Source: Neoroseomonas terrae (lineage in GTDB: Bacteria > Pseudomonadota > Alphaproteobacteria > Acetobacterales > Acetobacteraceae). From it: a stretch of DNA of 64,000 bases. Below the pieces are notes generated by a model. It was not told where the DNA came from and made no database searches. It saw only the letters and a list, made by a program, of their open reading frames with translations. The translations under genes were made by a program, and so were the position numbers. Location of the stretch: positions 1 to 64,000 of the forward strand of contig NZ_JAAEDI010000015.1 of NCBI RefSeq assembly GCF_018129025.1, written 5' to 3'. Below, piece after piece: positions 54,192 to 64,000 of the stretch. Position 1 is the first letter of the stretch. Every line of letters begins with the position of its first letter.

Positions 54192-55580
54192 ATGCCCACG
54201 CGTGAAGCCGCCCTGTCCCGCGCCGCCTCCTTCTTCGACGATGGCGGCTTCAAGTCGCTGCTCTCCGACCTCGTCGCCATTCCCTCGACGGCGCAGGAGG
54301 AAGGGCGCGAGGCCGATCTCGATCGCTACCTGAATGGCGCGATCCGGCCCTGGCTGGAACGCCTCGGCTTCGCCGTCCAGGTGCGGCCGAACCCGCGCGA
54401 GGGCTTCGGCCCGATCCTCACCGGCATCCGCATCGAGGACGCCTCCCGCCCCACGGTTCTCTTGTACGGCCACGGTGATACCGTCCGCGGCCTCGACGAC
54501 CAGTGGCGCGCGGGCCTTGAGCCCTGGAAGCTGATCGAGGAAGACGGCCGCTGGTACGGCCGCGGCACCGCGGACAACAAGGGCCAGCACGCGCTGAACA
54601 TCGCGGCGCTGGAGGCGGTGATCGCCGAACGCGGCGGCAAGCTCGGCTTCAACGTGAAGGTCGTGCTGGAGATGGCCGAGGAGCGCGGCTCCACCGGCCT
54701 GCGTGAGTTCATCGCGGCCAATGCCGAGGAGCTGAAGGCCGACGTCCTGATCGCCTCCGACGGTCCGCGGGTCGAACCCGAGATCCCGACCATCGCGACC
54801 GGCACCCGCGGCACCTTCCACTTCGACCTGGTGCTGAAGCTCCGCCCGGGCGGCGTGCATTCCGGCCACTGGGGCGGGCTGACGCGCGACCCGGCGATCC
54901 TACTGGCCCATGCGCTGTCCACCATGATGGATCGTAACGGAAAGGTGCTGGTTCGTGGCATCCTGCCACCATCCCTGTCCAATTCCGTCCGCTCGGTGCT
55001 GGACGGCTGCCCGGTCGGCGGCGGAGACGGTGCCGCGACCATCGACGAGGGCTGGGGCGAGCCCGGCCTGTCCTCCGCCGAGAAGATCTACGGCTGGAAC
55101 AGCCTGATCGTGCTGGCGATGATCTCCGGCCGGCCGGAGAACCCGGTGAACGCCGTCGCCCCCGAGGCGCGCGCGCACATGCAGGTGCGCTACACGGTGG
55201 ACAGCGACCCGGCGACCTTCGCCAAGGCGGTGCGGGACCATTTGGACGCCCATGGCTTCCAGGACATCGCGGTCGAGAAGGCGGGGCTGCGCATGCCGGC
55301 GTCCCGCACCGATCCCGACCACCCCTGGGTGCGCTGGGCGCAGGCGTCGATGCAGAAGTCGCTGGGCAAGAAGGTGCAGATCATCCCGAATTCCTCGGGC
55401 GGACTGCCGGGCGATGTCTTCGTGGACCATCTCCGCGTGCCGCTGGTCTGGGTGCCGCACAGCTACAATGGCTGCAAGCAGCACGGCCCGGATGAGCATT
55501 ACCTCATCGCTCCGGCGCGCGAGGGCATCCTGGGCTTCGCCGGAATGTGGTGGGATCTGGGCGAGCCCGGCACACCCTGA
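54192..55580 (+). CDS. M20-family metallopeptidase / amidohydrolase
   Basis: 462 residues. Zinc ligands in LLYGHGDTVRG (about 95), GRGTADNKGQH (about 127), the EERGS pair (about 162) and IPNSSGGLPGD and HGPDEHYLIAP near the end; the dimerisation lid domain lies between. Hydrolyses an amide or peptide bond at a free carboxylate; close in layout to dipeptidase/acylase members with no assigned substrate. A UUCG-type hairpin TTGCGC-TTCG-GCGCAA (54123-54138) lies in the 5' leader, 53 bases before the ATG. Confidence 0.92.
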   Translation: MPTREAALSRAASFFDDGGFKSLLSDLVAIPSTAQEEGREADLDRYLNGAIRPWLERLGFAVQVRPNPREGFGPILTGIRIEDASRPTVLLYGHGDTVRGLDDQWRAGLEPWKLIEEDGRWYGRGTADNKGQHALNIAALEAVIAERGGKLGFNVKVVLEMAEERGSTGLREFIAANAEELKADVLIASDGPRVEPEIPTIATGTRGTFHFDLVLKLRPGGVHSGHWGGLTRDPAILLAHALSTMMDRNGKVLVRGILPPSLSNSVRSVLDGCPVGGGDGAATIDEGWGEPGLSSAEKIYGWNSLIVLAMISGRPENPVNAVAPEARAHMQVRYTVDSDPATFAKAVRDHLDAHGFQDIAVEKAGLRMPASRTDPDHPWVRWAQASMQKSLGKKVQIIPNSSGGLPGDVFVDHLRVPLVWVPHSYNGCKQHGPDEHYLIAPAREGILGFAGMWWDLGEPGTP

Positions 55581-55699
55581 CCACGGTTGCGTTACCCTTC
55601 CTCACCCGTTCGGGCATGCCCCGCAATGCCGGCGTTACAGAGCGGGCGCAGTTTTCCGATCAGCGGCGCAAGGCCGCCGGAAGAAAGGGGACTGAGATC

Positions 55700-56320
55700 A
55701 TGAGGAAGACGACAATCGCGGCGCTGAGTGCGGTGGTTCTGGCGGGCGGCATCGGCCTCGCCGTGGCGCAGCCCACCCCGGGCGCCCCCGCCACGCCGGC
55801 AGCGCCCGGCGCAACGGCGGAACGGCAGCATGCCGGCCCGCCGGGCCATCGCGGTGGTCCGCACCATGGCGGCCCGCGCGGCGCCGGAAGCTTCGCGATG
55901 GGCGAGGCCTTCGCCCGTGCCGACACCAACAACGACGGCAAGGTCAGCCGCGAGGAAGCGATGACGTGGGTGCAGGCTCGCTTCACCGAGATCGACGTGA
56001 ACCGTGATGGCGCGACGATCGAGGAGTTCCGCGCTTTCGTGGACGCGCAGCGTCCGCAGGGCCGCCGCGGTCCGCCCCCGGGCGCGCGGCAGGGCATGCA
56101 GCAGCGCGGCGCGGCGATGTTCCGCTTCGTGGACGTCAACATGGACGGCCGCGTGACGATGGATGAGCTGCGCCCGATGGTCGAAGCGGCTTTCCGTGCC
56201 GCCGACCGCGACGGCGACGGTTCCCTGTCGCGGGAGGAAGTGCGCTTCCGCAATGGCCCCGGCCCGCGCCGCGGCGCGCCGGCGGCGCCGGCCCAGCCGG
56301 CCCCCGCCACGCCGCGCTGA
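55700..56320 (+). CDS. Exported EF-hand calcium-binding protein
   Basis: 206 residues from ATG 55700 with AAAGGGG upstream; a longer frame adds unconserved sequence. Signal peptide MRKTTIAALSAVVLAGGIGLAVAQ, a Pro/Ala/Gly/His-rich linker (GPPGHRGGPHHGGPRG), then four EF-hand-like loops: DTNNDGKVSREE, DVNRDGATIEE (shortened), DVNMDGRVTMDE and DRDGDGSLSREE. Periplasmic or cell-surface, calcium-binding, function unknown; the His-rich linker might also bind metal. Followed by two tandem hairpins. Confidence 0.9.
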   Translation: MRKTTIAALSAVVLAGGIGLAVAQPTPGAPATPAAPGATAERQHAGPPGHRGGPHHGGPRGAGSFAMGEAFARADTNNDGKVSREEAMTWVQARFTEIDVNRDGATIEEFRAFVDAQRPQGRRGPPPGARQGMQQRGAAMFRFVDVNMDGRVTMDELRPMVEAAFRAADRDGDGSLSREEVRFRNGPGPRRGAPAAPAQPAPATPR

Positions 56321-56327
56321 TCCTGAT

Positions 56328-56353
56328 CCGGGGCGGCTGTCTCGCCGCCCCGG
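56328..56353 (+). terminator. Terminator hairpin after the EF-hand gene
   Basis: Perfect 10-bp stem CCGGGGCGGC/GCCGCCCCGG, loop TGTCTC, 7 bases after the stop; extendable by three pairs. No T-run. Confidence 0.65.
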
Positions 56354-56365
56354 GTCACCATGCAG

Positions 56366-56393
56366 GGCCGTCGCGGAACGCTCCGCGACGGCC
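56366..56393 (+). terminator. Second tandem hairpin
   Basis: Perfect 11-bp stem GGCCGTCGCGG/CCGCGACGGCC, loop AACGCT, followed by TTCG. Lies 84 bases before the next GTG start, so it could be a second terminator or a leader structure of the dehydrogenase mRNA. Confidence 0.55.
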
Positions 56394-56476
56394 TTCGCGT
56401 GTCCGCCATCCGCATTGACCCCCCGGACATGCTCGCGCAGTTTCCCGCCGTCAGGACGGTATCGGGGGAAGCGGTC

Positions 56477-57643
56477 GTGCAGTTCGCGTTGACGGAAGAC
56501 CAGGAGGAACTGCGCACCCAGGTGCTGCGTCTCTGCGCGCGGTTCGATGACGATTACTGGCTTGCCCGCGACCGCGACGGCGTCTTCCCGCACGAATTCC
56601 ACGCCGCCATGGCCGAGGGCGGCTGGCTCGGCATCGCCATGCCGGAGGAATTCGGCGGCGGCGGCCTCGGCATGATGGAAGCCACCATCATGATGCGCGC
56701 GGTGGCCGAAAGCGGCGCCTGCATGACGGGCGCCTCGGCCATCCACATGAACATCTTCGGGCTGAACCCGGTTGTGGTGTTCGGCACGGAAGAACAGAAG
56801 CAGCGCTTCCTGCCGCCGCTGATCGCCGGTCGCGAGAAGGCGTGCTTCGGCGTGACCGAGCCGAATGCCGGGCTGAACACCACCGAGCTCAGGACCCGCG
56901 CCGAGAAGCGCGGCGACCGCTATGTCGTGAACGGGCAGAAGATCTGGATCTCCACGGCCCAGGTCGCCGACCGCATCCTGCTGCTGGCCCGCACCACGCC
57001 GATCGAGGAGGTGAAGCGCAAGACGGACGGGCTGACCCTGTTCTACACGGCGCTCGATCGCACGAAGGTCGAGGTGCGGCTGATCGAGAAGATGGGCCGC
57101 CACGCCGTCGATTCGAACATGCTGTTCTTCGACGGGTTGGAAATCCCGGAGGAAGACCGCATCGGCCCCGAGGGTGCCGGCTTCAAGCAGATCCTGCACG
57201 GGATGAACCCCGAGCGCATGCTGATCGCTGCCGAGGCTGTGGGCATCGGCCACGCCGCGCTGAACCGCGCGGCGACCTATGCGAAGGAGCGCATCGTCTT
57301 CAACCGCCCGATCGGCAAGAACCAGGCGATCCAGCATCCGCTCGCACGCTGCTGGGCGAATCTCGAAGCCGCCTGGCTGATGACGATGAAGGCTGCCGCG
57401 CTCTACGACGCCGGCAAGGAGTGCGGTGCCGAGGCGAATGCTGGAAAGTACCTCGCCGCCGAAGCAGGCTTCACCGCCGCCGAGACGGCGGTGATGACCC
57501 ATGGCGGCATGGGCTACGCCCAGGAATACCATGTCGAGCGGTACCTGCGCGAAAGCCTGATCCCGCGCATCGCCCCGGTCAGCCGGGAACTGATCCTGAG
57601 CCACCTGGCCGAACGGGTGCTCGGCCTGCCGAAATCGTACTGA
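56477..57643 (+). CDS. Acyl-CoA dehydrogenase
   Basis: 388 residues from GTG 56477, six bases after GGGGGAA; the longer frame covers the hairpin region and is unconserved. Motifs: FGVTEPNAGLNTTELRT, VVNGQKIWISTAQVADRILLLA, helix-G Glu in GMNPERMLIAAEA, MTHGGMGYAQEYHVERYLRE and C-terminal LILSHLAERVLGLPKSY. Paralogue of the dehydrogenase at 48.8 kb. Single-gene unit with its own promoter; substrate unknown. Confidence 0.95.
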   Translation: MQFALTEDQEELRTQVLRLCARFDDDYWLARDRDGVFPHEFHAAMAEGGWLGIAMPEEFGGGGLGMMEATIMMRAVAESGACMTGASAIHMNIFGLNPVVVFGTEEQKQRFLPPLIAGREKACFGVTEPNAGLNTTELRTRAEKRGDRYVVNGQKIWISTAQVADRILLLARTTPIEEVKRKTDGLTLFYTALDRTKVEVRLIEKMGRHAVDSNMLFFDGLEIPEEDRIGPEGAGFKQILHGMNPERMLIAAEAVGIGHAALNRAATYAKERIVFNRPIGKNQAIQHPLARCWANLEAAWLMTMKAAALYDAGKECGAEANAGKYLAAEAGFTAAETAVMTHGGMGYAQEYHVERYLRESLIPRIAPVSRELILSHLAERVLGLPKSY

Positions 57644-57692
57644 CGGGGCCGTTCCGGCCGGCTGCGATACCGACCGGATACGCCGTTGCCGG

Positions 57693-58229
57693 TCAGGGCG
57701 TCGTGGCGGCGACCGGCGGCGTGCCAAGGCGCGGCGTGTGGCCGGTAACATCCTTCCGCAGCATGCCGTCGGGGATGCCCCACATGAACAGGCTGTTGAA
57801 GTCCGCGATCGACATGCGGCTGTCCGGCGCGCGTTCCGGGTCGTGGATGATCACCTCCTGCGAGGCGTCGTCCACGCCGATCAGCGCGGAGCAATGCCCG
57901 TAGGTCGCGCCGTTGTGCGTCTTGGTCCAGGAGATGAGCTGCGGGCCGTATTTGTTGAGCAGGTCCGCGAGGCCGGAGATCGTCCAGTCGTTCATCGGAT
58001 ACTGGACCTCAACGAGGTGCTCGTTCTGCTGCAGGTTCGTGCTGTCCGAGATCACCTCGTGGCCTTGTGGCGTCCACAGGGTCGGGTCGCCGAGCCGCGG
58101 ACCAACCTCGAAGTAGTAGCCCAGCATGCAGGCGCTGGCGTACCAGCAGCCGGTGGGGTCATCGATCGTGCCGTTCTGCCCGTATCCGAGCTGGGTGATG
58201 AAAGGGACGTCGAGATAGATGCTGGCCAT
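57693..58229 (-). CDS. Papain-like cysteine protease family protein
   Basis: 178 residues. Catalytic triad in papain order: Cys28 in DDPTGCWYASACMLGYYF, His112 in YGHCSALIGVDD, Asp130 in VIIHDPE; the oxyanion Gln is probably Gln13 (FITQLGYGQNG). It resembles the C39/C70-type small papain-fold peptidases that include the secreted effector AvrRpt2. No signal peptide or transmembrane segment, so any secretion would need a dedicated system. C-terminal tail TPRLGTPPVAATTP is disordered. tRNA-Val lies upstream on the same strand. A cleavage target is not predictable. Confidence 0.8.
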   Translation of the reverse strand: MASIYLDVPFITQLGYGQNGTIDDPTGCWYASACMLGYYFEVGPRLGDPTLWTPQGHEVISDSTNLQQNEHLVEVQYPMNDWTISGLADLLNKYGPQLISWTKTHNGATYGHCSALIGVDDASQEVIIHDPERAPDSRMSIADFNSLFMWGIPDGMLRKDVTGHTPRLGTPPVAATTP

Positions 58230-58343
58230 TGGGGGGTGCCTCCGCAGCGAACGCTGCGTGGACGCTACTCCGGCGATGGCCGGCGCGCTCGCAACGAATT
58301 CGCGACAGTGTGCGCCGGATCACAGGCTGAGGCAGGCTTGGGA

Positions 58344-58418
58344 TGGTGGGCGCGACAGGGATTGAACCTGTGACCCTTCGCGTGTGAAGCGAATGCTCTA
58401 CCGCTGAGCTACGCGCCC
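58344..58418 (-). tRNA. tRNA-Val (anticodon CAC)
   Basis: Complete 75-base cloverleaf with encoded CCA: 7-bp acceptor GGGCGCG/CGCGCCC, D arm GCTC/GAGC, anticodon stem TTCGC/GCGAA with loop TTCACAC (anticodon CAC), and T loop TTCAATC. Reads GUG, a very frequent codon in this GC-rich genome. Confidence 0.97.
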
Positions 58419-58511
58419 ATCCTGCGGGGAGCGCGGACATAGAAGGCGTGGGGTGGGGGTGTCAAGCGCCCGCCCTCTTGTTCCGGCGAAAGGAACGACC
58501 ATTCTCCTGAT

Positions 58512-59294
58512 ATGACCCCGCGCCTCGCCGCCGCGCTGCTGGTTGCTGCTGCCCTGCCGGGCGGCGCGCGCCCCGCGACGGCTGCGCCGTTCGAAGCGCA
58601 CTACTCCGTCTATCAATCCGGCCTGCCGGTGATGGATGTGCAGCTTGCACTGCATCTCACCGACGCGTCCTACCGCCTGTCCAGCATATCCCGCGCCCGG
58701 GGGATTGCCCGGCTGTTCCTGCCGAGCGAGCAGCGCGCCGAGGTGCAGGGCGGGCTGGCCGGTCGGGACGTGCGGCCGCAGCGCTACACGGCCGAGGGCA
58801 ACTGGCGCAGCGGCACGCGGCGCACGGTGATGGACTTCCTGGCCGGAACGCCGCGCCTGTCGGTGCTGGAGCCGCCCGAGGGCCCCGACCGGATCCCGGT
58901 GACGCCTGACCAGATGCGGGGCACGATCGACACGCTTTCGGCGCTGGTCCGGCTGTCCCTCGCCGCGGCGGCAACGGGGCGCTGCGACCTGGATGGCTCG
59001 GTGTTCGACGGGCGGCGGCGGCTCGAATGGTCGTCGCGCACGCTCGGCGTGGGGCCGTCGCCGCTCGACGGCGTATCGGCCCAGGCGCTGCGGTGCCGGC
59101 TGGAGAGCCGCCTCGTCGCCGGTTTCCGTCGCGGCGACGACCCCGTCCAGGCCGGCCGCCCGCGTGAAGCGGAAGCCTGGATCGCCGCCCTTGGTCCCGG
59201 ACTGCCGCCGATGCCGCTGCGAGTGGAATTCCCGTCGACCTTCGTCGGCTCGCTGCGGCTCGACCTGGTTAGGGTCAACCGCTCAGGCGAATAG
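58512..59294 (+). CDS. DUF3108 domain exported protein
   Basis: 260 residues. Signal peptide MTPRLAAALLVAAALPGGARPATA, then the DUF3108 pattern: FEAHYSVYQSGLPVMDVQLALHLTDASYRLSS, RDVRPQRYTAEGNWRSGTRRTVMDF and DTLSALVRLSL, ending PLRVEFPSTFVGSLRLDLV. Periplasmic beta-rich protein of unknown function, widespread in proteobacteria. Two cysteines (RCDLDG, LRCRLES) may form a disulfide. Its end overlaps the convergent gph gene by 12 bp. Confidence 0.85.
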   Translation: MTPRLAAALLVAAALPGGARPATAAPFEAHYSVYQSGLPVMDVQLALHLTDASYRLSSISRARGIARLFLPSEQRAEVQGGLAGRDVRPQRYTAEGNWRSGTRRTVMDFLAGTPRLSVLEPPEGPDRIPVTPDQMRGTIDTLSALVRLSLAAAATGRCDLDGSVFDGRRRLEWSSRTLGVGPSPLDGVSAQALRCRLESRLVAGFRRGDDPVQAGRPREAEAWIAALGPGLPPMPLRVEFPSTFVGSLRLDLVRVNRSGE

Positions 59295-59930
59295 CCCCGC
59301 AATCATCCGCGGCAGCTCGCCCGGCGCGGTAGCGACGGGCGCGCCATCGGCCATGGCGACCGGCCCGTAGCCCCAGCCGGCGAAGATGCAGGGTACGCCG
59401 GCGCCGGAGGCCGCCTGCACATCATTGCGGTGGTCGCCGATCATCACCGCCCCCGCCGCGCTGCTCGCGGCCGCGGCCAGGGTCGCCAGCAGGTGCTGCG
59501 GGTCGGGCTTCCGCACCGGGAAGGAATCCCCGCAGCCGAGCGTGACGAACCGATCCGTGAGGCCAAGTTCGTTCAGCAGCACCCGCGTCGCCTCGGCCGG
59601 CTTGTTGGTGCAGACGGCAAGCCGCCAACCCTGGGCGGCGAGCGCGTCGAGGACCTCGGGAATGCCCTCGAAGGGCCGGGTCAGGACGGTGGCCTGGGCG
59701 GTGTAGTCATCGACGAAGCGCGCCAGCACCGCCTCGTCCAGCGGCCGCCCGCGGGCGGCCAGCGCCTTGGTCATCAGGGCGCGCACCCCGTCGCCGATCA
59801 TCGCGACCACCTCGGCGCGGCTGAAGCCCGGCAGGCCGAGCCCGGCCATCGCCCGGTCCAGCGAGACGTGGATGTCGGCCGCGCTGTCCACCAGCGTGCC
59901 ATCGAGGTCGAAGACGGCGATCCTGTCCAT
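59283..59930 (-). CDS. gph: Phosphoglycolate phosphatase
   Basis: 215 residues from ATG 59930; a longer start adds 19 unconserved residues. HAD motifs MDRIAVFDLDGTLVDSAADI (I), AVCTNKPAE (II), Lys in FPVRKPDP (III) and VMIGDHRNDVQAA (IV), with the helical cap between. Dephosphorylates 2-phosphoglycolate, a by-product of DNA repair or oxygenase reactions. Divergent from glmU with about 114 bp between starts. The symbol follows the family; another HAD-IA substrate is possible. Confidence 0.9.
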   Translation of the reverse strand: MDRIAVFDLDGTLVDSAADIHVSLDRAMAGLGLPGFSRAEVVAMIGDGVRALMTKALAARGRPLDEAVLARFVDDYTAQATVLTRPFEGIPEVLDALAAQGWRLAVCTNKPAEATRVLLNELGLTDRFVTLGCGDSFPVRKPDPQHLLATLAAAASSAAGAVMIGDHRNDVQAASGAGVPCIFAGWGYGPVAMADGAPVATAPGELPRMIAGLFA

Positions 59931-60044
59931 GGGATGGGCGTACGCAGGCCACGCGCGGCCCGCAAGGGGGTGCGACACACGCGGCAAACCAACTTGACCA
60001 CGAGCGCGCTGGACGCGGCGCGCCCTGACTTGTTACCGGGAGGC

Positions 60045-61361
60045 ATGTCAGCTGCCGCCATCATCCTCGCTGCCGGCCTGGGCACCCGCATGCGGTCCGC
60101 CAGGCCCAAGGTTATGCACCCGCTCGCCGGCAGGCCGATGATTCGGCATCTGCTCGCGGCCTGTGAGGCGCAATTCGAGCGCATCGTGATCGTCGTCGGC
60201 CCGGACATGCCGGATCTCGAGAAGGCGGTCGCGCCGCACCAGGTGGTGGTGCAGCACGAACGGCTCGGTACCGGGCATGCGGCGCTGCAGGCGCGGTCGC
60301 TGCTCGGCGGATACAACGGCGATGTCGCGGTCCTCTATGGCGACAACCCGCTGGTCACGCCGGAGACGATCGGGCGCTTGCTCGCGGCACGGCGGGAGGG
60401 CGGCATCCTCGCGCTGCTGGCCATGCGCCCGGCCGATCCGGGCCGCTACGGCCGGGTGATCCAGGATGCGGATGGGTCGGTGACGCGCATCGTCGAATGG
60501 GCCGATGCGACGGAGCAGGAGCGCGCTGTGCCGCTGTGCAATGCAGGCGTCGTCTGCGCGCCGGCGCAGGATCTGTTCGACTGGCTCGGCCGCGTGAAGA
60601 ACGACAATGCCAAGGGCGAGTACTACCTGACCGACGTCGTCGCCATGGGTTACCGCTCGCCGACCGGCACCCGTCGCGTGGTGGCGGTCGAGGCCCCGGA
60701 GGCCGAACTTCGCGGCATCAACAGCAAGGCGGAACTCGCCGCCGCCGAGGCCGAGCTGCAATCGCGCCTGCGCGTTGCGGCGCTTGATGCCGGCGTGACC
60801 ATGACGGCGCCGGAGACCGTGTTCCTGTCCCACGACACGGCGCTGGCGGCGGATGTGGTGATCGAGCCGCATGTCGTCTTCGCCCCGGGCGTCATTGTCG
60901 AAGCGGGCGCGACCATCCGCGCTTTCAGCCATCTGGAAGGCTGCGTGGTGAAACGCGACGCCGTCATCGGCCCCTATGCGCGGCTGCGCCCGGGCACGGT
61001 GGTCGAGCCGCGCGCCCATGTCGGCAATTTCGTGGAGCTGAAGGCGACGACGCTGGGCGAGGGCGCCAAGGCGAACCACCTGGCCTATCTGGGCGACGCC
61101 AGCATCGGTGCGGGGGCGAATATCGGCGCCGGCACCATCACCTGCAATTATGACGGCGTGCACAAGCACCGGACGGCGATCGGGCAGGGCGCCTTCATCG
61201 GCAGCAACACCGCCCTGGTCGCCCCGGTACAGGTGGGCGATCGCGCGCTGGTGGGCGCGGGCAGCGTCATCACCGCCGACGTGCCGGACGATGCGCTGGC
61301 GATCGCGCGCGGGCAGCAGGCGGTGAAGCCGGGGCGTGGCTTCAAGGGCAAGAAGGGGTAG
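60045..61361 (+). CDS. glmU: Bifunctional N-acetylglucosamine-1-phosphate uridyltransferase / glucosamine-1-phosphate acetyltransferase
   Basis: 438 residues from ATG 60045 with CGGGAGGC; longer frames upstream are unconserved. N-terminal pyrophosphorylase: AIILAAGLGTRMRSARPKVMHPLAG (LxxGxGTxM and the substrate Lys), YGDNPLVTPETI, NAGVVC. C-terminal left-handed beta-helix of hexapeptide repeats from about residue 245 (VIEPHVVFAPGVIVEAGATI, HLAYLGDASIGAGANIGAGTI, FIGSNTALVAPVQVG). Makes UDP-GlcNAc from glucosamine-1-P for peptidoglycan, lipid A and surface glycans. Directly upstream of glmS. Confidence 0.97.
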   Translation: MSAAAIILAAGLGTRMRSARPKVMHPLAGRPMIRHLLAACEAQFERIVIVVGPDMPDLEKAVAPHQVVVQHERLGTGHAALQARSLLGGYNGDVAVLYGDNPLVTPETIGRLLAARREGGILALLAMRPADPGRYGRVIQDADGSVTRIVEWADATEQERAVPLCNAGVVCAPAQDLFDWLGRVKNDNAKGEYYLTDVVAMGYRSPTGTRRVVAVEAPEAELRGINSKAELAAAEAELQSRLRVAALDAGVTMTAPETVFLSHDTALAADVVIEPHVVFAPGVIVEAGATIRAFSHLEGCVVKRDAVIGPYARLRPGTVVEPRAHVGNFVELKATTLGEGAKANHLAYLGDASIGAGANIGAGTITCNYDGVHKHRTAIGQGAFIGSNTALVAPVQVGDRALVGAGSVITADVPDDALAIARGQQAVKPGRGFKGKKG

Positions 61362-61367
61362 CACGGC

Positions 61368-63191
<1,824 letters not shown>

Positions 63192-63195
63192 GGCG

Positions 63196-63510
63196 ATGGA
63201 AGTACGTCTGGTGCCGGGTGAGGCGGCGCAACTGATCGAGCCGACCGACCTGCGGCGGTTCAGCGTGACCGTCGCGGGTACGCCGGAGGCACTGCCGGTG
63301 CTGGCGGAGGGGCTTCGCGGCATCGTGGATTTCGAGGGCAGCGAGCATGCCTGGGTGTCGGTGGCTTGGCTGCTGGAAGCGTCGAACCGCGCCGACTGGG
63401 CGGATTGGCGGTACGAGTTCGCCAACATGATGAAGTACGCGGAAAGCAAAGGGTGGACGCGGTCCGACCCGGATGCGATCCGCGGGCATGTGGTGTGGGT
63501 GCCGGCCTGA
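63196..63510 (+). CDS. Hypothetical protein downstream of glmS
   Basis: 104 residues, starting 4 bp after the glmS stop and so co-transcribed. Mixed alpha/beta content, acidic, with a Trp-rich second half (WVSVAWLLEASNRADWADWRYEF and GHVVWVPA). No signal peptide or membrane helix. No family recognised; co-transcription with glmU-glmS is the only functional clue. Confidence 0.75.
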   Translation: MEVRLVPGEAAQLIEPTDLRRFSVTVAGTPEALPVLAEGLRGIVDFEGSEHAWVSVAWLLEASNRADWADWRYEFANMMKYAESKGWTRSDPDAIRGHVVWVPA

Positions 63511-63698
63511 CTGTCGGGCCCGGTGGAGCGCTGCTCTTCCTACTTTCTCACACGCGCGGCCCGAATCGGAGCGATGGCGGGGACAGGGCTGCTTCCATTC
63601 GCGCCGGCGCGGCTTCGACTTCGGCCCCCGTTCGCCGAGCATCACCATCCGACGACGTGATGCCGCTCGATCGGTACCTTGTAGCGCCTGCTTGTAAG

Positions 63699-63974
63699 CT
63701 ACTTGGTGTAAAAGATGCTGCCTGGACAGGCAGCGAGGACGGCGAAGTTGAAGACGATGATCGCCACGCCGATCTTCAAGGCGACACCCACAGCCGGATC
63801 AGCGAAGCGTGCCCGAGCCTCCGGATCCGATGTGCTGATCCGCTCGCGATTGTTGAACACATGATAGAGGAATTGCCCGAGGCTCATGTCTGGCTTTCGA
63901 CGCCACCAGATTGCAACGGAGGCGACGAATAGAACCAGGAATGACAAGGCAATCACTATCCAGCCGTCATGCAC
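63699..63974 (-). CDS. Small two-helix membrane protein
   Basis: 91 residues with an N-terminal helix (WIVIALSFLVLFVASVAIWW), a charged, mainly cytoplasmic-type middle (RRKPDMSLGQFLYHVFNNRERISTSDPEARARF) and a second helix (VALKIGVAIIVFNFAVLAACP). No family recognised. Base composition is visibly less GC-rich than in the neighbouring genes, hinting at acquired DNA. The region 63511-63698 upstream of its end holds no gene. Confidence 0.6.
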   Translation of the reverse strand: MHDGWIVIALSFLVLFVASVAIWWRRKPDMSLGQFLYHVFNNRERISTSDPEARARFADPAVGVALKIGVAIIVFNFAVLAACPGSIFYTK

Positions 63975-64000
63975 GTAAAGCCCGCAGACCGCCTCCCCCA

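Noticed and set aside
55592-57751. 719-codon minus-strand open frame
   Set aside because: Antisense to the EF-hand and acyl-CoA dehydrogenase genes, which have normal motifs.
58344-58418. tRNA as an integration site for an island
   Set aside because: No integrase and no direct repeat of the tRNA 3' end was found nearby.

Overview
The window is about 70% GC, gene-dense chromosomal DNA with overlapping ATGA/TGATG gene junctions and bare GGAGG-type ribosome sites. Its gene content points to an alphaproteobacterium of the Acetobacteraceae/Roseomonas type: six Bug/TctC-type periplasmic solute receptors, several CaiB-type CoA-transferases, three acyl-CoA dehydrogenases, a TorF-type porin and a MotAB pair. 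This placement is inferred from gene content, not from a marker gene.

Left part (1-12.2 kb) is acyl-CoA metabolism. It holds an ADP-forming acyl-CoA synthetase fragment, a Bug receptor, an enoyl-CoA hydratase, an alpha-methylacyl-CoA racemase-like protein, an acyl-CoA dehydrogenase and a second Bug receptor. A convergent AMP-forming acyl-CoA ligase, a NUDIX hydrolase, a flavin monooxygenase, a third Bug receptor and a thiolase/OB-fold pair follow. At 12.4-21.6 kb is a surface-polysaccharide locus: four glycosyltransferases and a flippase in one minus-strand overlapping run, a priming sugar-phosphate transferase, a DUF6311 membrane protein and a polyprenyl-phosphate-type glycosyltransferase. 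At 21.7-33.9 kb are small catabolic modules (SDR, carboxymuconolactone decarboxylase, Bug receptors, a ThDP enzyme, aldo/keto reductase, nucleotide-transporter-like protein, flavin reductase, 2-hydroxyacid dehydrogenase).

At 34.3-41.2 kb an amidohydrolase, a LysR regulator, a DUF1445/YcsI protein (D-glutamate cyclase family) and HyuA/HyuB form a plausible pyroglutamate/hydantoin-type cluster. At 42.3-46.3 kb are motA-motB, an N-formylglutamate amidohydrolase, a candidate small RNA and a lytic transglycosylase. At 46.4-57.6 kb are more acyl-CoA genes, a split ThDP decarboxylase with a divergent LysR regulator, an M20 peptidase and an EF-hand protein. The right end (57.7-64 kb) holds a papain-like cysteine protease, tRNA-Val(CAC), gph, glmU and glmS; the last two supply UDP-GlcNAc for the cell wall and surface sugars.

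No phage, insertion sequence, CRISPR or defence system was seen. The most unusual signal is a dispersed two-hairpin repeat: five copies plus a diverged variant, mostly just after stop codons, one of which supplies the C-terminal codons and stop of a glycosyltransferase. Other leads are an intergenic small-RNA candidate at 45.3 kb, a likely leaderless small gene at 52.3 kb, and a T-N11-A operator beside a LysR gene.
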